From: Chromatiaceae bacterium
GTDB lineage: Bacteria; Pseudomonadota; Gammaproteobacteria; Chromatiales; Chromatiaceae
NCBI GenBank assembly: GCA_026984455.1
Contig: JALSSC010000031.1
Span: forward strand, 1 to 64,000
DNA length: 64,000 bases
Reading direction: 5' to 3'
The notes beneath the pieces are model-generated. The model was not told the origin of the DNA. It saw nothing but the letters and a program-made list of their open reading frames with translations, and searched no databases. The position numbers were made by a program, and so were the translations under genes. This document shows, in pieces, positions 55,862 through 63,606 of this stretch (positions are counted from its first letter, which is position 1; every line of letters starts with the position of its first letter).

Positions 55862-56074
55862 ATGTTGATTCTTACCCGCAGAGTGGGAGAAACCTTGATG
55901 ATCGGTGACGATGTCACCGTGACCGTCCTGGGTGTCAAGGGGAACCAGGTGCGCATCGGGGTCAATGCCCCGCGCGACATCAGCGTGCATCGCGAAGAGA
56001 TCTACGAGCGCATCAAGCGCGAGGAGGCGGAAAAGGCCGCGAGTGCGGGCGACGTGACCCAGGAAGCCGACTGA
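55862..56074 (+). CDS. csrA: Carbon storage regulator CsrA/RsmA
   Basis: CsrA binds GGA motifs in mRNA leaders and controls translation and stability. The 70-residue product starts [18 protein letters not shown] and has the RNA-binding core [18 protein letters not shown]-type strands followed by the HREEIYERI helix. AGGGAG lies just upstream of the ATG. A TTGATA at 55745-55750 with a TATCTG 18 bases on is a possible promoter. A strong terminator follows the gene. Confidence 0.97.
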   Translation: MLILTRRVGETLMIGDDVTVTVLGVKGNQVRIGVNAPRDISVHREEIYERIKREEAEKAASAGDVTQEAD

Positions 56075-56100
56075 GGCCTTGCGGGGCTGGTCAATCTTAT

Positions 56101-56130
56101 CGGGCGGGCTGTATAATCCTGCCCGTTTTT
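56101..56130 (+). terminator. Intrinsic terminator of csrA
   Basis: CGGGCGGG and CCTGCCCG form an eight-base stem (one G-T pair) around the loop CTGTATAAT and are followed directly by TTTTT. It lies 27 bases after the csrA stop. The loop happens to contain TATAAT. Confidence 0.85.
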
Positions 56131-56282
56131 CCTTATGTGGCCTGTGCGGCAGGGAGGCCCCGGCACACCGACCCGAAAGGGTGGAGTACAGGGAGGTACG
56201 GAATAACGCGCGACCTGCGCAGCAGGGGAGCGCCGACCCGCCGGCTTGGCCGAAGCCGGTGCCGGTGAATCAGTTTTTATCT
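56131..56282 (+). other. Structured 150-base stretch before tRNA-Ser, possible small RNA
   Basis: The segment between the csrA terminator and the tRNA contains several potential stems: ACCC-GAAA-GGGT, GTAC-AGGGAG-GTAC, CCGGCTT...AAGCCGG and a long-range CCGGCAC/GTGCCGG pair. At least five GGA trinucleotides occur in about 100 bases. A TTTTTA run ends it. It may be the tRNA leader, a decayed repeat or a small RNA; I cannot decide from sequence alone and recognise no known RNA family. Confidence 0.3.
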
Positions 56283-56373
56283 GGAGAGATGGCCGAGTGG
56301 CTGAAGGCGCTCCCCTGCTAAGGGAGTATGGGTTAAAAGCCCATCGAGGGTTCGAATCCCTCTCTCTCCGCCA
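56283..56373 (+). tRNA. tRNA-Ser (GCU)
   Basis: A full class II cloverleaf is visible. The acceptor stem is GGAGAGA/TCTCTCC, the anticodon loop CTGCTAA has anticodon GCT at 56317-56319, and the long variable arm (ATGGGTT...GCCCAT) is typical of serine tRNAs. GAGGG-TTCGAAT-CCCTC forms the T arm. The CCA end is encoded at 56371-56373. The position after csrA is conserved in gammaproteobacteria. Confidence 0.97.
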
Positions 56374-56449
56374 TATCCTCTATGCCGCCAGCGGCGCCCC
56401 AGTCCCCTGGAGGGGAGAATGAAAGGGGCGGTTGCCTTTGCGCGGGAGA

Positions 56450-56577
56450 AAAACCCCCGCACCCCTGGGCGGCGTGGCGATTGCTCGCCATAGTCCCCGT
56501 TATCACCCGCTTCCGTGCCTTGCCCAGGGGCGCGGGGAACAGCCTCGAAGAACGAACAATTCACATGCGACGGACTT
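56450..56577 (-). repeat. Partial GACGGGTAT-family repeat, inverted
   Basis: Read on the minus strand it matches the core of the 43733-43894 copy: TGTGAATTGTTCGTTCTTCGAGG, then GGACTATGGCGAGCAATCGCC and CGCCCAGGGGTGCGGGGG. One end is degenerate (GTCCGTCGCATGTGAAT in place of the usual ACCCGTC...) and the other is missing. Confidence 0.7.
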
Positions 56578-56690
56578 AGTGTTCGTCAAAAAAACTCGCC
56601 TTGGGTTTTTCTGCCGTCGGCAGGGGAAGAGGCGATCTCCCCCTTCCTCCCATTTTCCCATCACCGGTCGCGGTAGAAAAAGGCCGGGGC

Positions 56691-56854
56691 CCAGGACCAC
56701 GTCATCCAACCACTCAAGTCATTGAAAACCGCGCCAGTGGCCTTCCCTGAAAATGTCTGCGGCAGGGATGCCGCAGTCAAGCCTACAGGGAGGTATTCAC
56801 GGCGTTTTTCAGGGAAGGCCACTGGCAGAGGGGCGGTTAGATGACGGAGCCCTG
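56691..56854 (-). repeat. 164-base palindromic element, copy 2 (inverted)
   Basis: This is the reverse orientation of copies 1 and 3, from CCAGGACCACGTCATCCAACC to TTAGATGACGGAGCCCTGG. The internal 20-base inverted repeat and the central CTGCGGCA/TGCCGCAG hairpin are intact. It differs from copy 3 at only a few positions by eye. Confidence 0.88.
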
Positions 56855-56922
56855 GGCCGGGGCCGTCCTGACCCGGACCCGATCCGAGCGAAAACCTCGT
56901 CTTCGTTCAGACACTGAGTGTC

Positions 56923-56986
56923 AGTCCCACGCGAATATATCCATCCTTCGGTCCGTACACGGCACTTCCCTGTGCCACTGCGGCGA
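56923..56986 (-). repeat. End fragment of the GACGGGTAT-family repeat, inverted
   Basis: On the minus strand the stretch CAGTGGCACAGGGAAGTGCCG, then ACGGACCGAAGGATGG and GCGTGGGAC matches the hairpin module and right end of the 27467-27669 copy. The core is absent. Confidence 0.65.
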
Positions 56987-56991
56987 GTCTC

Positions 56992-58563
56992 TCACGCCTT
57001 GCCCATGAAGTGCCGGGGCCGGATGCCCAAGGCGGTGAGGAGGGCGAAATAGGTGGCGCCGCCCGCGAGGATGAGCCCGAGGAGGCGACCGACGCGGGCG
57101 ATGCCGGATTGGGCCAGCCAGTGGTCGAGGTGGCCGCTGCCGAAGTAGAGGAGCAGGCCCATCCCGAGGCAGGCCGTGAGGGTGCGCAAGGTGAGGGACG
57201 GCCAGCCGGAGGCGGGTCGGTAGACGCCGGCGCGGCGAAGGGCACGCCACAGCAGCAGGGCGTTGACGGAGGCGGAGAGGCTGGTGGCGAGGGCGAGGCC
57301 GGCGTGGCCCAAGGGCCACATGAGGATGAGGTTGCCCAGCATGTTGACCCCCATGGCGACGACCGCGATGCGCACCGGGGTGCGGGTGTCCTGGCGGGCA
57401 TAGAACCCGGGGGCGAGGACCTTGACGGCCATGAAGCCGGTGAGGCCCAGGGCGTAGGCCTGGAGGCTGCGGGTAGCCATGGCGGTATCGTGGGCGTCGA
57501 AGCTGTGGGAGTAGAACAGGGTGGCCATCATCGGGCCGGCGAGGAGGACGAGGCCGAGGGCGGCCGGGAGGCCGAGCAGCAAGACCCAGCGCAGGGCCCA
57601 GTCGAGGGTATGGGAGAAGGCCTCGGCGTCGGCCCGGGCATGGCGTCTGGAGAGCCCCGGGAGGATGACGGTGCCGAGGGCGACGCCGAGGATGCCGAGG
57701 GGGAACTCCATCAGGCGGTCCGAATAGTACAACCAGGAGATGCTCCCGGCGGCGAGAAAGGAGGCGATGAGGGTGTCCAGGAGGAGATTGATCTGGCCCA
57801 CGGAGACCCCGAGCAGGGAAGGCCCCATGAGCCGGAGGATGCGCCGGACCCCCGGGTCTCCCCAGCCCCAGCGCGGCCGGGGCAGGAGGCCGATGCGGCC
57901 CAGAAAGGGCAGTTGCAGGGACAGCTGGGCGAGACCGGCGATGAGCACCCCCCAGGCCAGGGCGGTGATGGGCCGCTCCATCCGCGGCGCCAACCAGAGG
58001 GCCGCGGCGATGAGGCAGACATTGAGCAATACCGGGGTGAAGGCCGGTACGCCGAAACGATCATGGGCGTTGAGGATGCCCCCGGCGAAGGCGGTGAGGG
58101 CGATCAGAAACAGATAGGGAAAGGTGATGCGCAGCATGTCCGCCGCGAGGTGGAACTGTTCCGGGGCGCCGCTGAAGCCCGGCGCGAACAGCAACACCAC
58201 CCCCGGCGCGGCGGCCATCCCCAGGGCGGTGACCCCCAGGGTGGCCGAGGCGAGACTGCCGGCCACGTCGTCCACGAAGCGCTTGAGCGCGTCCGGGCGG
58301 CGTTCCTTGTACTCGGAGAGCACCGGCACGAAGGCCAGGGAGAAGGCCCCTTCGGCGAACAGGCGGCGCATGAAATTGGGGATCTTGAAGGCCACGAAGA
58401 AGGCATCGGTGCCGGCGTCGGCGCCAAACACCCGGGCCAGCACCAGGTCGCGGACGAAGCCGAGGATGCGTGAGGCCAGGGTGTTGCCGCCGACGGTGGT
58501 GAGGGAACGGAGCAGGGAGGGCAGGGGGGTCTCCTCGGGGTTCGGTCCGGGGGCGGGGAGCAT
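56992..58563 (-). CDS. murJ: Lipid II flippase MurJ
   Basis: MurJ flips the peptidoglycan precursor lipid II across the inner membrane. ATG 58563 gives about 523 residues; the frame is open upstream to 58704. About fourteen hydrophobic segments are present. Family motifs are LRSLTTVGGNTLASRILGFVRD near residue 15, FGADAGTDAFFVAFKIPNFMRRLFAEGAFS and a later LNAHDRFGVPAFTPVLLN. The first four or five residues of family members usually precede a similar MLRS-type start, so a shorter N-terminus is possible. Confidence 0.94.
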   Translation of the reverse strand: MLPAPGPNPEETPLPSLLRSLTTVGGNTLASRILGFVRDLVLARVFGADAGTDAFFVAFKIPNFMRRLFAEGAFSLAFVPVLSEYKERRPDALKRFVDDVAGSLASATLGVTALGMAAAPGVVLLFAPGFSGAPEQFHLAADMLRITFPYLFLIALTAFAGGILNAHDRFGVPAFTPVLLNVCLIAAALWLAPRMERPITALAWGVLIAGLAQLSLQLPFLGRIGLLPRPRWGWGDPGVRRILRLMGPSLLGVSVGQINLLLDTLIASFLAAGSISWLYYSDRLMEFPLGILGVALGTVILPGLSRRHARADAEAFSHTLDWALRWVLLLGLPAALGLVLLAGPMMATLFYSHSFDAHDTAMATRSLQAYALGLTGFMAVKVLAPGFYARQDTRTPVRIAVVAMGVNMLGNLILMWPLGHAGLALATSLSASVNALLLWRALRRAGVYRPASGWPSLTLRTLTACLGMGLLLYFGSGHLDHWLAQSGIARVGRLLGLILAGGATYFALLTALGIRPRHFMGKA

Positions 58564-58630
58564 AGCACGACCGCCCTGGGATCGCCGGGCTGCCGCCGCC
58601 TTGTTGCCCCCGCACGGCGCGAAGGCACAT

Positions 58631-58686
58631 GAGGCGAGGTGCCGGTGGCACCAAAAGGACGGAAATCTTCCCGCATGACGGGTATA
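58631..58686 (+). repeat. End fragment of the GACGGGTAT-family repeat
   Basis: GAGGTGCC, AAAGGACGGAAAT and a final GACGGGTATA match the hairpin module and right end of the 27467-27669 copy. The TATATT at 58683-58688 could serve as a -10 for the membrane-protein gene that starts at 58697, which would leave almost no leader. Confidence 0.5.
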
Positions 58687-58696
58687 TTCAGGGGCG

Positions 58697-59221
58697 ATGC
58701 CCACGAAGACCTGTCAGCCCGGGAGTCGGCCCTTGTTCGTCCTGTTCAACTTCTTCCTCGATCTCTGCCTGTTGCGCACCCGCCCCCAGGACCTGCCCGC
58801 CTCGCCGGTCCTGCTGCGTTTGCTCGTGATCCTGGCGGTGCTGGTCAATCTGACGTTGGTGGGTGGTCGTGGCGGTCTCTGGGCTGCGCTGGGCGAGTCG
58901 CTCGCGGAGGTGGCCCTGATGCTGGCGGTGCTCTATGTGGCCCTCGATCGTTACGGCCATCCGGGGCGTTTCACGCAGACGGCCAGCGCCCTGCTCGGCA
59001 CCGGGGTGGTCATGGGGCTGATCGCCCTGCCCCTGAGCGGGCTGGGCGGCGGCCTCGCGGCCCTGGCCCTGCTGGCGCTGTTGGCATGGAATATCCTGGT
59101 GATGGGCCACATCCTTCGTCATGCCTTCGACATCGGCCTCGCCCTCGCCAATTTCGCCGCCCTGGGCTACACCTTCTTCTCCTACAGCCTCCTGTCCATC
59201 CTCTTTCCCGCGGGGGCCTGA
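58697..59221 (+). CDS. Uncharacterised inner-membrane protein
   Basis: The 174-residue protein has four or five hydrophobic helices (FVLFNFFLDLCLLR, LLRLLVILAVLVNLTLV, LAEVALMLAVLYVALD, the Leu/Ala-rich stretch near residue 120, and a final YTFFSYSLLSILF). Small polytopic proteins of this kind often lie before mpl in gammaproteobacteria, but I know no function. It ends one base before the mpl start, so it is cotranscribed with it. Start ATG 58697 has only a weak ribosome site. Confidence 0.72.
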   Translation: MPTKTCQPGSRPLFVLFNFFLDLCLLRTRPQDLPASPVLLRLLVILAVLVNLTLVGGRGGLWAALGESLAEVALMLAVLYVALDRYGHPGRFTQTASALLGTGVVMGLIALPLSGLGGGLAALALLALLAWNILVMGHILRHAFDIGLALANFAALGYTFFSYSLLSILFPAGA

Positions 59222-59222
59222 C

Positions 59223-60578
59223 ATGCACATCCACATCCTCGGGATCTGCGGCACCTTCATGGGCGGGATCGCCCGCCTGGCGCGGGAACTCGGTCACCGG
59301 GTCACGGGCTCGGACGCCGGGGTATACCCTCCCATGAGCGATCAACTGCGCGATGCCGGCATCGAGGTGTGGGAGGGCTACGATCCCGGACATCTGCGCC
59401 CGGCCCCGGAGCGGGTGCTGGTGGGCAATGCCCTGTCCCGCGGCAATCCGGCGGTGGAGTACCTGCTGGACCAGGGCCTGCCCTACACCTCGGGACCGCA
59501 GTGGTTGAGCGAACAGGTGCTTCAGGGGCGCTGGGTGCTGGCGGTGGCGGGCACCCATGGCAAGACCACCACCAGCGCCCTGTTGGCCTGGATCCTGGAA
59601 CAGGCGGGCCGGGCGCCCGGTTTTCTCATCGGCGGTGTGCCCCTGGGCCTGGGGGCGTCGGCCCGCTTGGGCGGGGGGCGCTGTTTCGTGGTGGAGGCCG
59701 ACGAGTACGACACCGCCTTCTTCGACAAGCGTTCCAAGTTCGTCCACTACCGCCCCCGGACCCTGCTGTTGAACAACCTGGAGATGGATCACGCCGACAT
59801 CTTCAGCGACCTGGGCGAGATCCAGCGCCAGTTCCACCATCTGGTGCGGACCGTACCCGGCAGCGGGCGGATCTTCCGTCCGGCGGGCGACGCGGCCCTG
59901 GAGGAGGTCCTGGCCATGGGCTGCTGGACCCCGGTGGAGACCCTCTCCCTGGGGGCGGGCGGGGACTGGCGGGCGCATCCTTTGCGGGCCGATGGCGGGG
60001 CCTTCGAGGTCTTCCACGGGGGACGGCGGCTGGGCGAGGTGCGCTGGTCCCTGAGCGGTCGCCACAACCTCGCCAACGGCCTCGCCGCCTTGGCCGCGGC
60101 GCATCATGCGGGGGTGGCCCCGAGCGAGGCCCTGGCCGCCCTGGCGGCCTTTCCCGGGGTCAAACGGCGCATGGAGCTGCGCGGCGAGGTGGGGGGGGTC
60201 GCGGTGTACGACGACTTCGCCCATCACCCCACGGCCATCTCCACCACCCTGGAGGGCGCCCGGGCGCAGATGGCGGGCGGGCGGTTGCTGGCGGTGCTGG
60301 AGCCGCGTTCCAACAGTATGCGCATGGGCCTCAACCGTGAGCGCCTGGCCGAGGCCCTGGCACCCGCCGACCGGGTGTGGATGTACGCCCCCCCCGATCT
60401 GGCCTGGGACGCGGGGGCCGCGCTCGCCCCCCTGGGCGAGGCCGCCCGGGTGGTGGGCGAGGTGGGGGCCATCGTGGCGCAGGTGGCGGCCGAGGCGCGC
60501 CCGGGCGACCGGGTGGTGGTGATGAGCAACGGCGGCTTCGAGGGGATCCATGGGCGCCTGTTGGAGGCCCTGGCGTGA
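59223..60578 (+). CDS. mpl: UDP-N-acetylmuramate:L-alanyl-gamma-D-glutamyl-meso-diaminopimelate ligase
   Basis: Mpl attaches recycled murein tripeptide to UDP-MurNAc. ATG 59223 gives [20 protein letters not shown] and 451 residues, normal for Mpl. The Mur-ligase ATP site is [18 protein letters not shown] near residue 108, followed by [21 protein letters not shown], a segment diagnostic of Mpl rather than Mur[12 protein letters not shown] lies in the C-terminal domain. The stop overlaps the GTG of ubiX. Confidence 0.96.
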   Translation: MHIHILGICGTFMGGIARLARELGHRVTGSDAGVYPPMSDQLRDAGIEVWEGYDPGHLRPAPERVLVGNALSRGNPAVEYLLDQGLPYTSGPQWLSEQVLQGRWVLAVAGTHGKTTTSALLAWILEQAGRAPGFLIGGVPLGLGASARLGGGRCFVVEADEYDTAFFDKRSKFVHYRPRTLLLNNLEMDHADIFSDLGEIQRQFHHLVRTVPGSGRIFRPAGDAALEEVLAMGCWTPVETLSLGAGGDWRAHPLRADGGAFEVFHGGRRLGEVRWSLSGRHNLANGLAALAAAHHAGVAPSEALAALAAFPGVKRRMELRGEVGGVAVYDDFAHHPTAISTTLEGARAQMAGGRLLAVLEPRSNSMRMGLNRERLAEALAPADRVWMYAPPDLAWDAGAALAPLGEAARVVGEVGAIVAQVAAEARPGDRVVVMSNGGFEGIHGRLLEALA

Positions 60579-61195
60579 GCGCCGGACCCATCGCCCTGGC
60601 CATCACCGGCGCCTCCGGGGCGCAATACGGCCTGCGCCTGCTGGAGTGCCTGCTCGATGCCGGGCGCGAGGTCTATCTGATGATCTCCCAGGCCGGGCGG
60701 GTGGTCCTGAGCATGGAGACGGACCTGGAGCCGCCGGCCCATCCCCAGGCCGCCGAGGCCTGGTTCCGGGCGCGGCACGCCCAGGCCCCGGGGCGCCTGC
60801 ATCTGTTCGGTCCGCGCCAGTGGAACGCCCCGGTGGCCTCGGGCTCGAATCCACCCCAGGCCATGGTGGTCTGTCCCTGTACCACCGGCACCCTGGGCGC
60901 CCTGGCCGCCGGCCTCTCCAGCGATCTGATCGAACGCGCCGGGGACGTCATGCTCAAGGAGCGCCGGCCCTTGATCCTGGTGGTGCGGGAGACGCCCTTG
61001 TCGGAGATCCACCTGGAGAACATGCTCCGCCTCGCGCGCATGGGGGCCCTGATCCTGCCCGCCAACCCCGGCTTCTACTTCCGCCCCCGCTCGGTGGACG
61101 ATCTGGTGGACTTCATGGTGGCGCGGGTGTTGGATCATCTGGGGATCGCGCACCGGCTGGTGCCGCGCTGGGGCGGCGGCCCGGAATTGGACTGA
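60575..61195 (+). CDS. ubiX: Flavin prenyltransferase UbiX
   Basis: UbiX makes prenylated FMN for the UbiD decarboxylase in ubiquinone synthesis. GTG 60575 overlaps the mpl stop by four bases and gives 206 residues. Motifs are [18 protein letters not shown] (FMN binding), [44 protein letters not shown] and [16 protein letters not shown]. The neighbourhood with mpl is common in gammaproteobacteria. Confidence 0.96.
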   Translation: MSAGPIALAITGASGAQYGLRLLECLLDAGREVYLMISQAGRVVLSMETDLEPPAHPQAAEAWFRARHAQAPGRLHLFGPRQWNAPVASGSNPPQAMVVCPCTTGTLGALAAGLSSDLIERAGDVMLKERRPLILVVRETPLSEIHLENMLRLARMGALILPANPGFYFRPRSVDDLVDFMVARVLDHLGIAHRLVPRWGGGPELD

Positions 61196-61231
61196 CTCAC
61201 GGGCCTCCCCGGGGCGGCACCTAGGCGCGGG

Positions 61232-61395
61232 GCAGGGCTCCGTCATCTAACCGCCCCTCTGCCAGTGGCCTTCCCTGAAAAACGCCGTGAATACCTCCCT
61301 GTAGGCTTGACTGCGGCATCCCTGCCGCAGACATTTTCAGGGAAGGCCACTGGCGCGGTTTTCAATGACTTGAGTGGTTGGATGACGTGGTCCTG
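61232..61395 (+). repeat. 164-base palindromic element, copy 3
   Basis: This copy has the perfect internal 20-base inverted repeat CCAGTGGCCTTCCCTGAAAA...TTTTCAGGGAAGGCCACTGG and the central eight-base hairpin. The outer ends are GCAGGGCTCCGTCATC and GATGACGTGGTCCTG. It lies 37 bases after the ubiX stop and upstream of the aroA promoter region. Confidence 0.88.
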
Positions 61396-61429
61396 AGGCG
61401 CGGGGTGAAAAAAAACAAATCCCCCGCCC

Positions 61430-61441
61430 GACGGGTATACT
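61430..61441 (+). promoter_or_regulatory. Candidate aroA promoter element (GACGGGTATACT)
   Basis: TATACT at 61436-61441 follows GACGGG, 36 bases before the chosen aroA start. No convincing -35 is seen at the right distance. The same GACGGGTATA string ends the palindromic repeats and precedes the gene at 13534. Confidence 0.45.
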
Positions 61442-61476
61442 TGGCGGTTTTGCATCGTCCGGCGGGCGTCATTCCC

Positions 61477-62799
61477 ATGCAGCATTCAGAGAATACTCAC
61501 TATCGGGTCGAACCCGGGGGGCGCCTGCGCGGTTGTCTGCGCGTCCCGGGCGACAAGTCCATCTCCCACCGGGCGGCGATGCTCGGCGCCCTGGCCGAGG
61601 GCGACACCGAGGTGACAGGGTTCCTGGAGGGGGCCGACAGCCTGGCCACCCTGGCCGCCCTGCGCGCCCTGGGCGTGGAGATGGAGGGGCCGGAACAGGG
61701 CCGGCTGCTGATCCACGGGGTCGGGCTGCACGGCCTGAAGGCCCCGGCCGGGGCCTTGGACCTGGGCAATTCCGGGACCTCCATGCGCCTCCTCTGCGGC
61801 CTGCTCGCGGGGCAGGGCTTCGAGGTGGTACTGACCGGCGACGCCTCCCTCTCGCGCCGCCCCATGCGTCGGGTGACCGAACCCCTGGCGCGGATGGGGG
61901 CGCGCATCGAGACCACCGCCGAGGGCACCGCGCCCCTGCGTATCCACCCCGCCGGGGACCTCCACGGCATCCACTACGAGCTGCCGGTGGCCAGCGCCCA
62001 GGTCAAATCGGCCGTCCTGCTGGCCGGGCTCTACGCCCGGGGCGAGACCTGCGTGAGCGAGCCGGCGCCCACCCGCGATCACAGCGAGCGCATGCTCGAA
62101 GGCCTGGGCTACCCGCTGCGGCGGGACGGCGCCCGGGTCTGCCTGGAGGGGGGAGGCCGCCTCCGCGGCACTCGCATCGACGTGCCCGCGGACATCTCCT
62201 CCGCGGCCTTCTTCATGGTGGGGGCCAGCATCGCCCCGGGTTCCGAGATCCTGTTGCGCCATGTGGGCATGAACCCCACCCGTACCGGCGTGGTGGAGAT
62301 CCTCCGCGCCATGGGCGCCGACATCCAGGTGTTGAACCCGCGGCGGGCGGGCGGCGAGCCGGTGGCCGACCTCCAGGTCCGCCATGCCCCCCTGCACGGC
62401 ATCGAGATCCCGGAACGCCTGGTCCCCCTGGCCATCGACGAGTTCCCGGTCCTGTTCGTGGCGGCGGCCTGCGCCGAGGGTGAGACCCTGTTGACCGGCG
62501 CGGGGGAACTGCGGGTGAAGGAGAGCGACCGTATCCAGGTCATGGCCGACGGACTCCGGGCCCTGGGGATCGAGGCCCGGCCGCGCGAGGACGGCATCCG
62601 TATCCGGGGCGGGCGTTTCAGCGGCGGCGCGGTGGACAGTCACGGCGACCATCGCGTGGCCATGGCCTTCGCCATGGCCGGCCTGGTCGCCGAGGGCCCC
62701 GTCCGCATCTCCGATTGTGCCCATGTGGACACCTCTTTCCCCGGGTTTCCGGAACTCGCGCGCGAGGCCGGTCTCGACATCCGCCGGGAGGGCGCCTGA
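61477..62799 (+). CDS. aroA: 3-phosphoshikimate 1-carboxyvinyltransferase (EPSP synthase)
   Basis: AroA joins phosphoenolpyruvate and shikimate-3-phosphate on the way to chorismate. ATG 61477 gives about 440 residues; the frame continues upstream into the repeat, where a start is unlikely. Motifs are LRVPGDKSISHRAAMLGALA near residue 20, DLGNSGTSMRLLCGLLAG and RPMRRVTEPLARMGA. The sequence LKAPAGALDLGNSGTS and the length suggest the group distinct from the short E. coli type. The aroA-cmk-rpsA order is conserved. Confidence 0.96.
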   Translation: MQHSENTHYRVEPGGRLRGCLRVPGDKSISHRAAMLGALAEGDTEVTGFLEGADSLATLAALRALGVEMEGPEQGRLLIHGVGLHGLKAPAGALDLGNSGTSMRLLCGLLAGQGFEVVLTGDASLSRRPMRRVTEPLARMGARIETTAEGTAPLRIHPAGDLHGIHYELPVASAQVKSAVLLAGLYARGETCVSEPAPTRDHSERMLEGLGYPLRRDGARVCLEGGGRLRGTRIDVPADISSAAFFMVGASIAPGSEILLRHVGMNPTRTGVVEILRAMGADIQVLNPRRAGGEPVADLQVRHAPLHGIEIPERLVPLAIDEFPVLFVAAACAEGETLLTGAGELRVKESDRIQVMADGLRALGIEARPREDGIRIRGGRFSGGAVDSHGDHRVAMAFAMAGLVAEGPVRISDCAHVDTSFPGFPELAREAGLDIRREGA

Positions 62800-62800
62800 G

Positions 62801-63472
62801 GTGGTCCCGGTGATCGCCATCGACGGCCCCAGCGGTTCGGGCAAGGGCACCATCGCCAAGCTCGTCGCCCAGCGCCTGGGCTGGCACTATCTGGATTCCG
62901 GCGCCCTCTATCGCGCCCTGGGCCTGGCGGTGGACCGGCACGGCATCGATCCCGCCGATCCCGCGGCCGTGGCCGACCTCGCCCGGCGTCTCGACCTGCG
63001 TTTCGACGGCGAGCGCATCTGGCTGGATGGCGAGGATGTGAGCGCGGCGATTCGCAGCGAGGCGGCCGGCAATCAGGCCTCGCGGGTGGCCGCGATTCCC
63101 GAGGTGCGCGCGGCCCTGTTGCAATGGCAGCGCGACTACGCCCGCCCACCGGGGTTGGTGGCCGACGGGCGCGACATGGGCAGCGTCGTCTTTCCCCGGG
63201 CACCACTCCGGATCTTTCTCGACGCCAGCCCTGAAGAACGCGCCCAGCGGCGATATAACCAGTTGAAAGAAAAAGGAATGGATGTTAGCCTGCCCGCGCT
63301 TGCTGAAGAGATCCGGGAACGCGATGCGCGTGATCGTGGGCGTGCCGCCGCCCCCCTGGTGGCGGCGCCGGGGGCGTTCGTGCTGGATTCCACGGGGCTG
63401 TCCATCGACCAGGTCCTTGCCAGGGTGCTGGCGTGGGTCGGTGCCGCCCTGCCCGGATCCCTTCCGCAGTGA
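62801..63472 (+). CDS. cmk: Cytidylate kinase
   Basis: Cmk phosphorylates CMP and dCMP. GTG 62801, nine bases after GGAGGG, gives 223 residues; GTG 62810 is an alternative. The P-loop IAIDGPSGSGKGTIAKLVAQ, YLDSGALYRALG, LVADGRDMGSVVFP and LDASPEERAQRRYNQL are typical. It starts one base after the aroA stop. Confidence 0.96.
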   Translation: MVPVIAIDGPSGSGKGTIAKLVAQRLGWHYLDSGALYRALGLAVDRHGIDPADPAAVADLARRLDLRFDGERIWLDGEDVSAAIRSEAAGNQASRVAAIPEVRAALLQWQRDYARPPGLVADGRDMGSVVFPRAPLRIFLDASPEERAQRRYNQLKEKGMDVSLPALAEEIRERDARDRGRAAAPLVAAPGAFVLDSTGLSIDQVLARVLAWVGAALPGSLPQ

Positions 63473-63511
63473 GGCCTCTCGGCCGTGCTCCCGTGGCCGG
63501 GGGCCTGAACC

Positions 63512-63536
63512 CGGGGTCGGTCACGACCCGACCCCG
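63512..63536 (+). terminator. Hairpin between cmk and rpsA
   Basis: CGGGGTCGG and CCGACCCCG form a perfect nine-base stem with a seven-base loop, 39 bases after the cmk stop. The sequence after it (TCCTTGC) is a poor T-run. It could terminate the aroA-cmk transcript or attenuate rpsA. Confidence 0.6.
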
Positions 63537-63606
63537 TCCTTGCAACTCAACCTAACTGACCAGCGCATACGGATTCCCTGGGGCGCCTGTCGGGATACTC
63601 GATCAA

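Larger units (their letters stand above)
56374..56991. other. 618-base repeat-rich region downstream of tRNA-Ser
   Basis: No gene is apparent between the tRNA and murJ. The region holds a partial GACGGGTAT-family copy (about 56450-56577), a complete 164-base element (56691-56854) and an end fragment of the first family (about 56923-56986). The remaining bases, about 56580-56690, show nothing recognisable. No integrase or attachment-site duplication of the tRNA end was seen. Confidence 0.7.

Noticed and set aside
56112-56117. TATAAT as a promoter for tRNA-Ser
   Set aside because: It lies in the loop of a strong csrA terminator, has no good -35 and is about 165 bases from the tRNA. A promoter role is not excluded but is not supported enough to list.
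56131-56282. 4.5S (SRP) RNA gene
   Set aside because: The conserved GGTCAGGTCCGGAAGGAAGC-type core is absent.
56374-56991. Integrated phage or island at tRNA-Ser
   Set aside because: No integrase, phage gene or duplicated tRNA 3' end was found; only short repeats occur.
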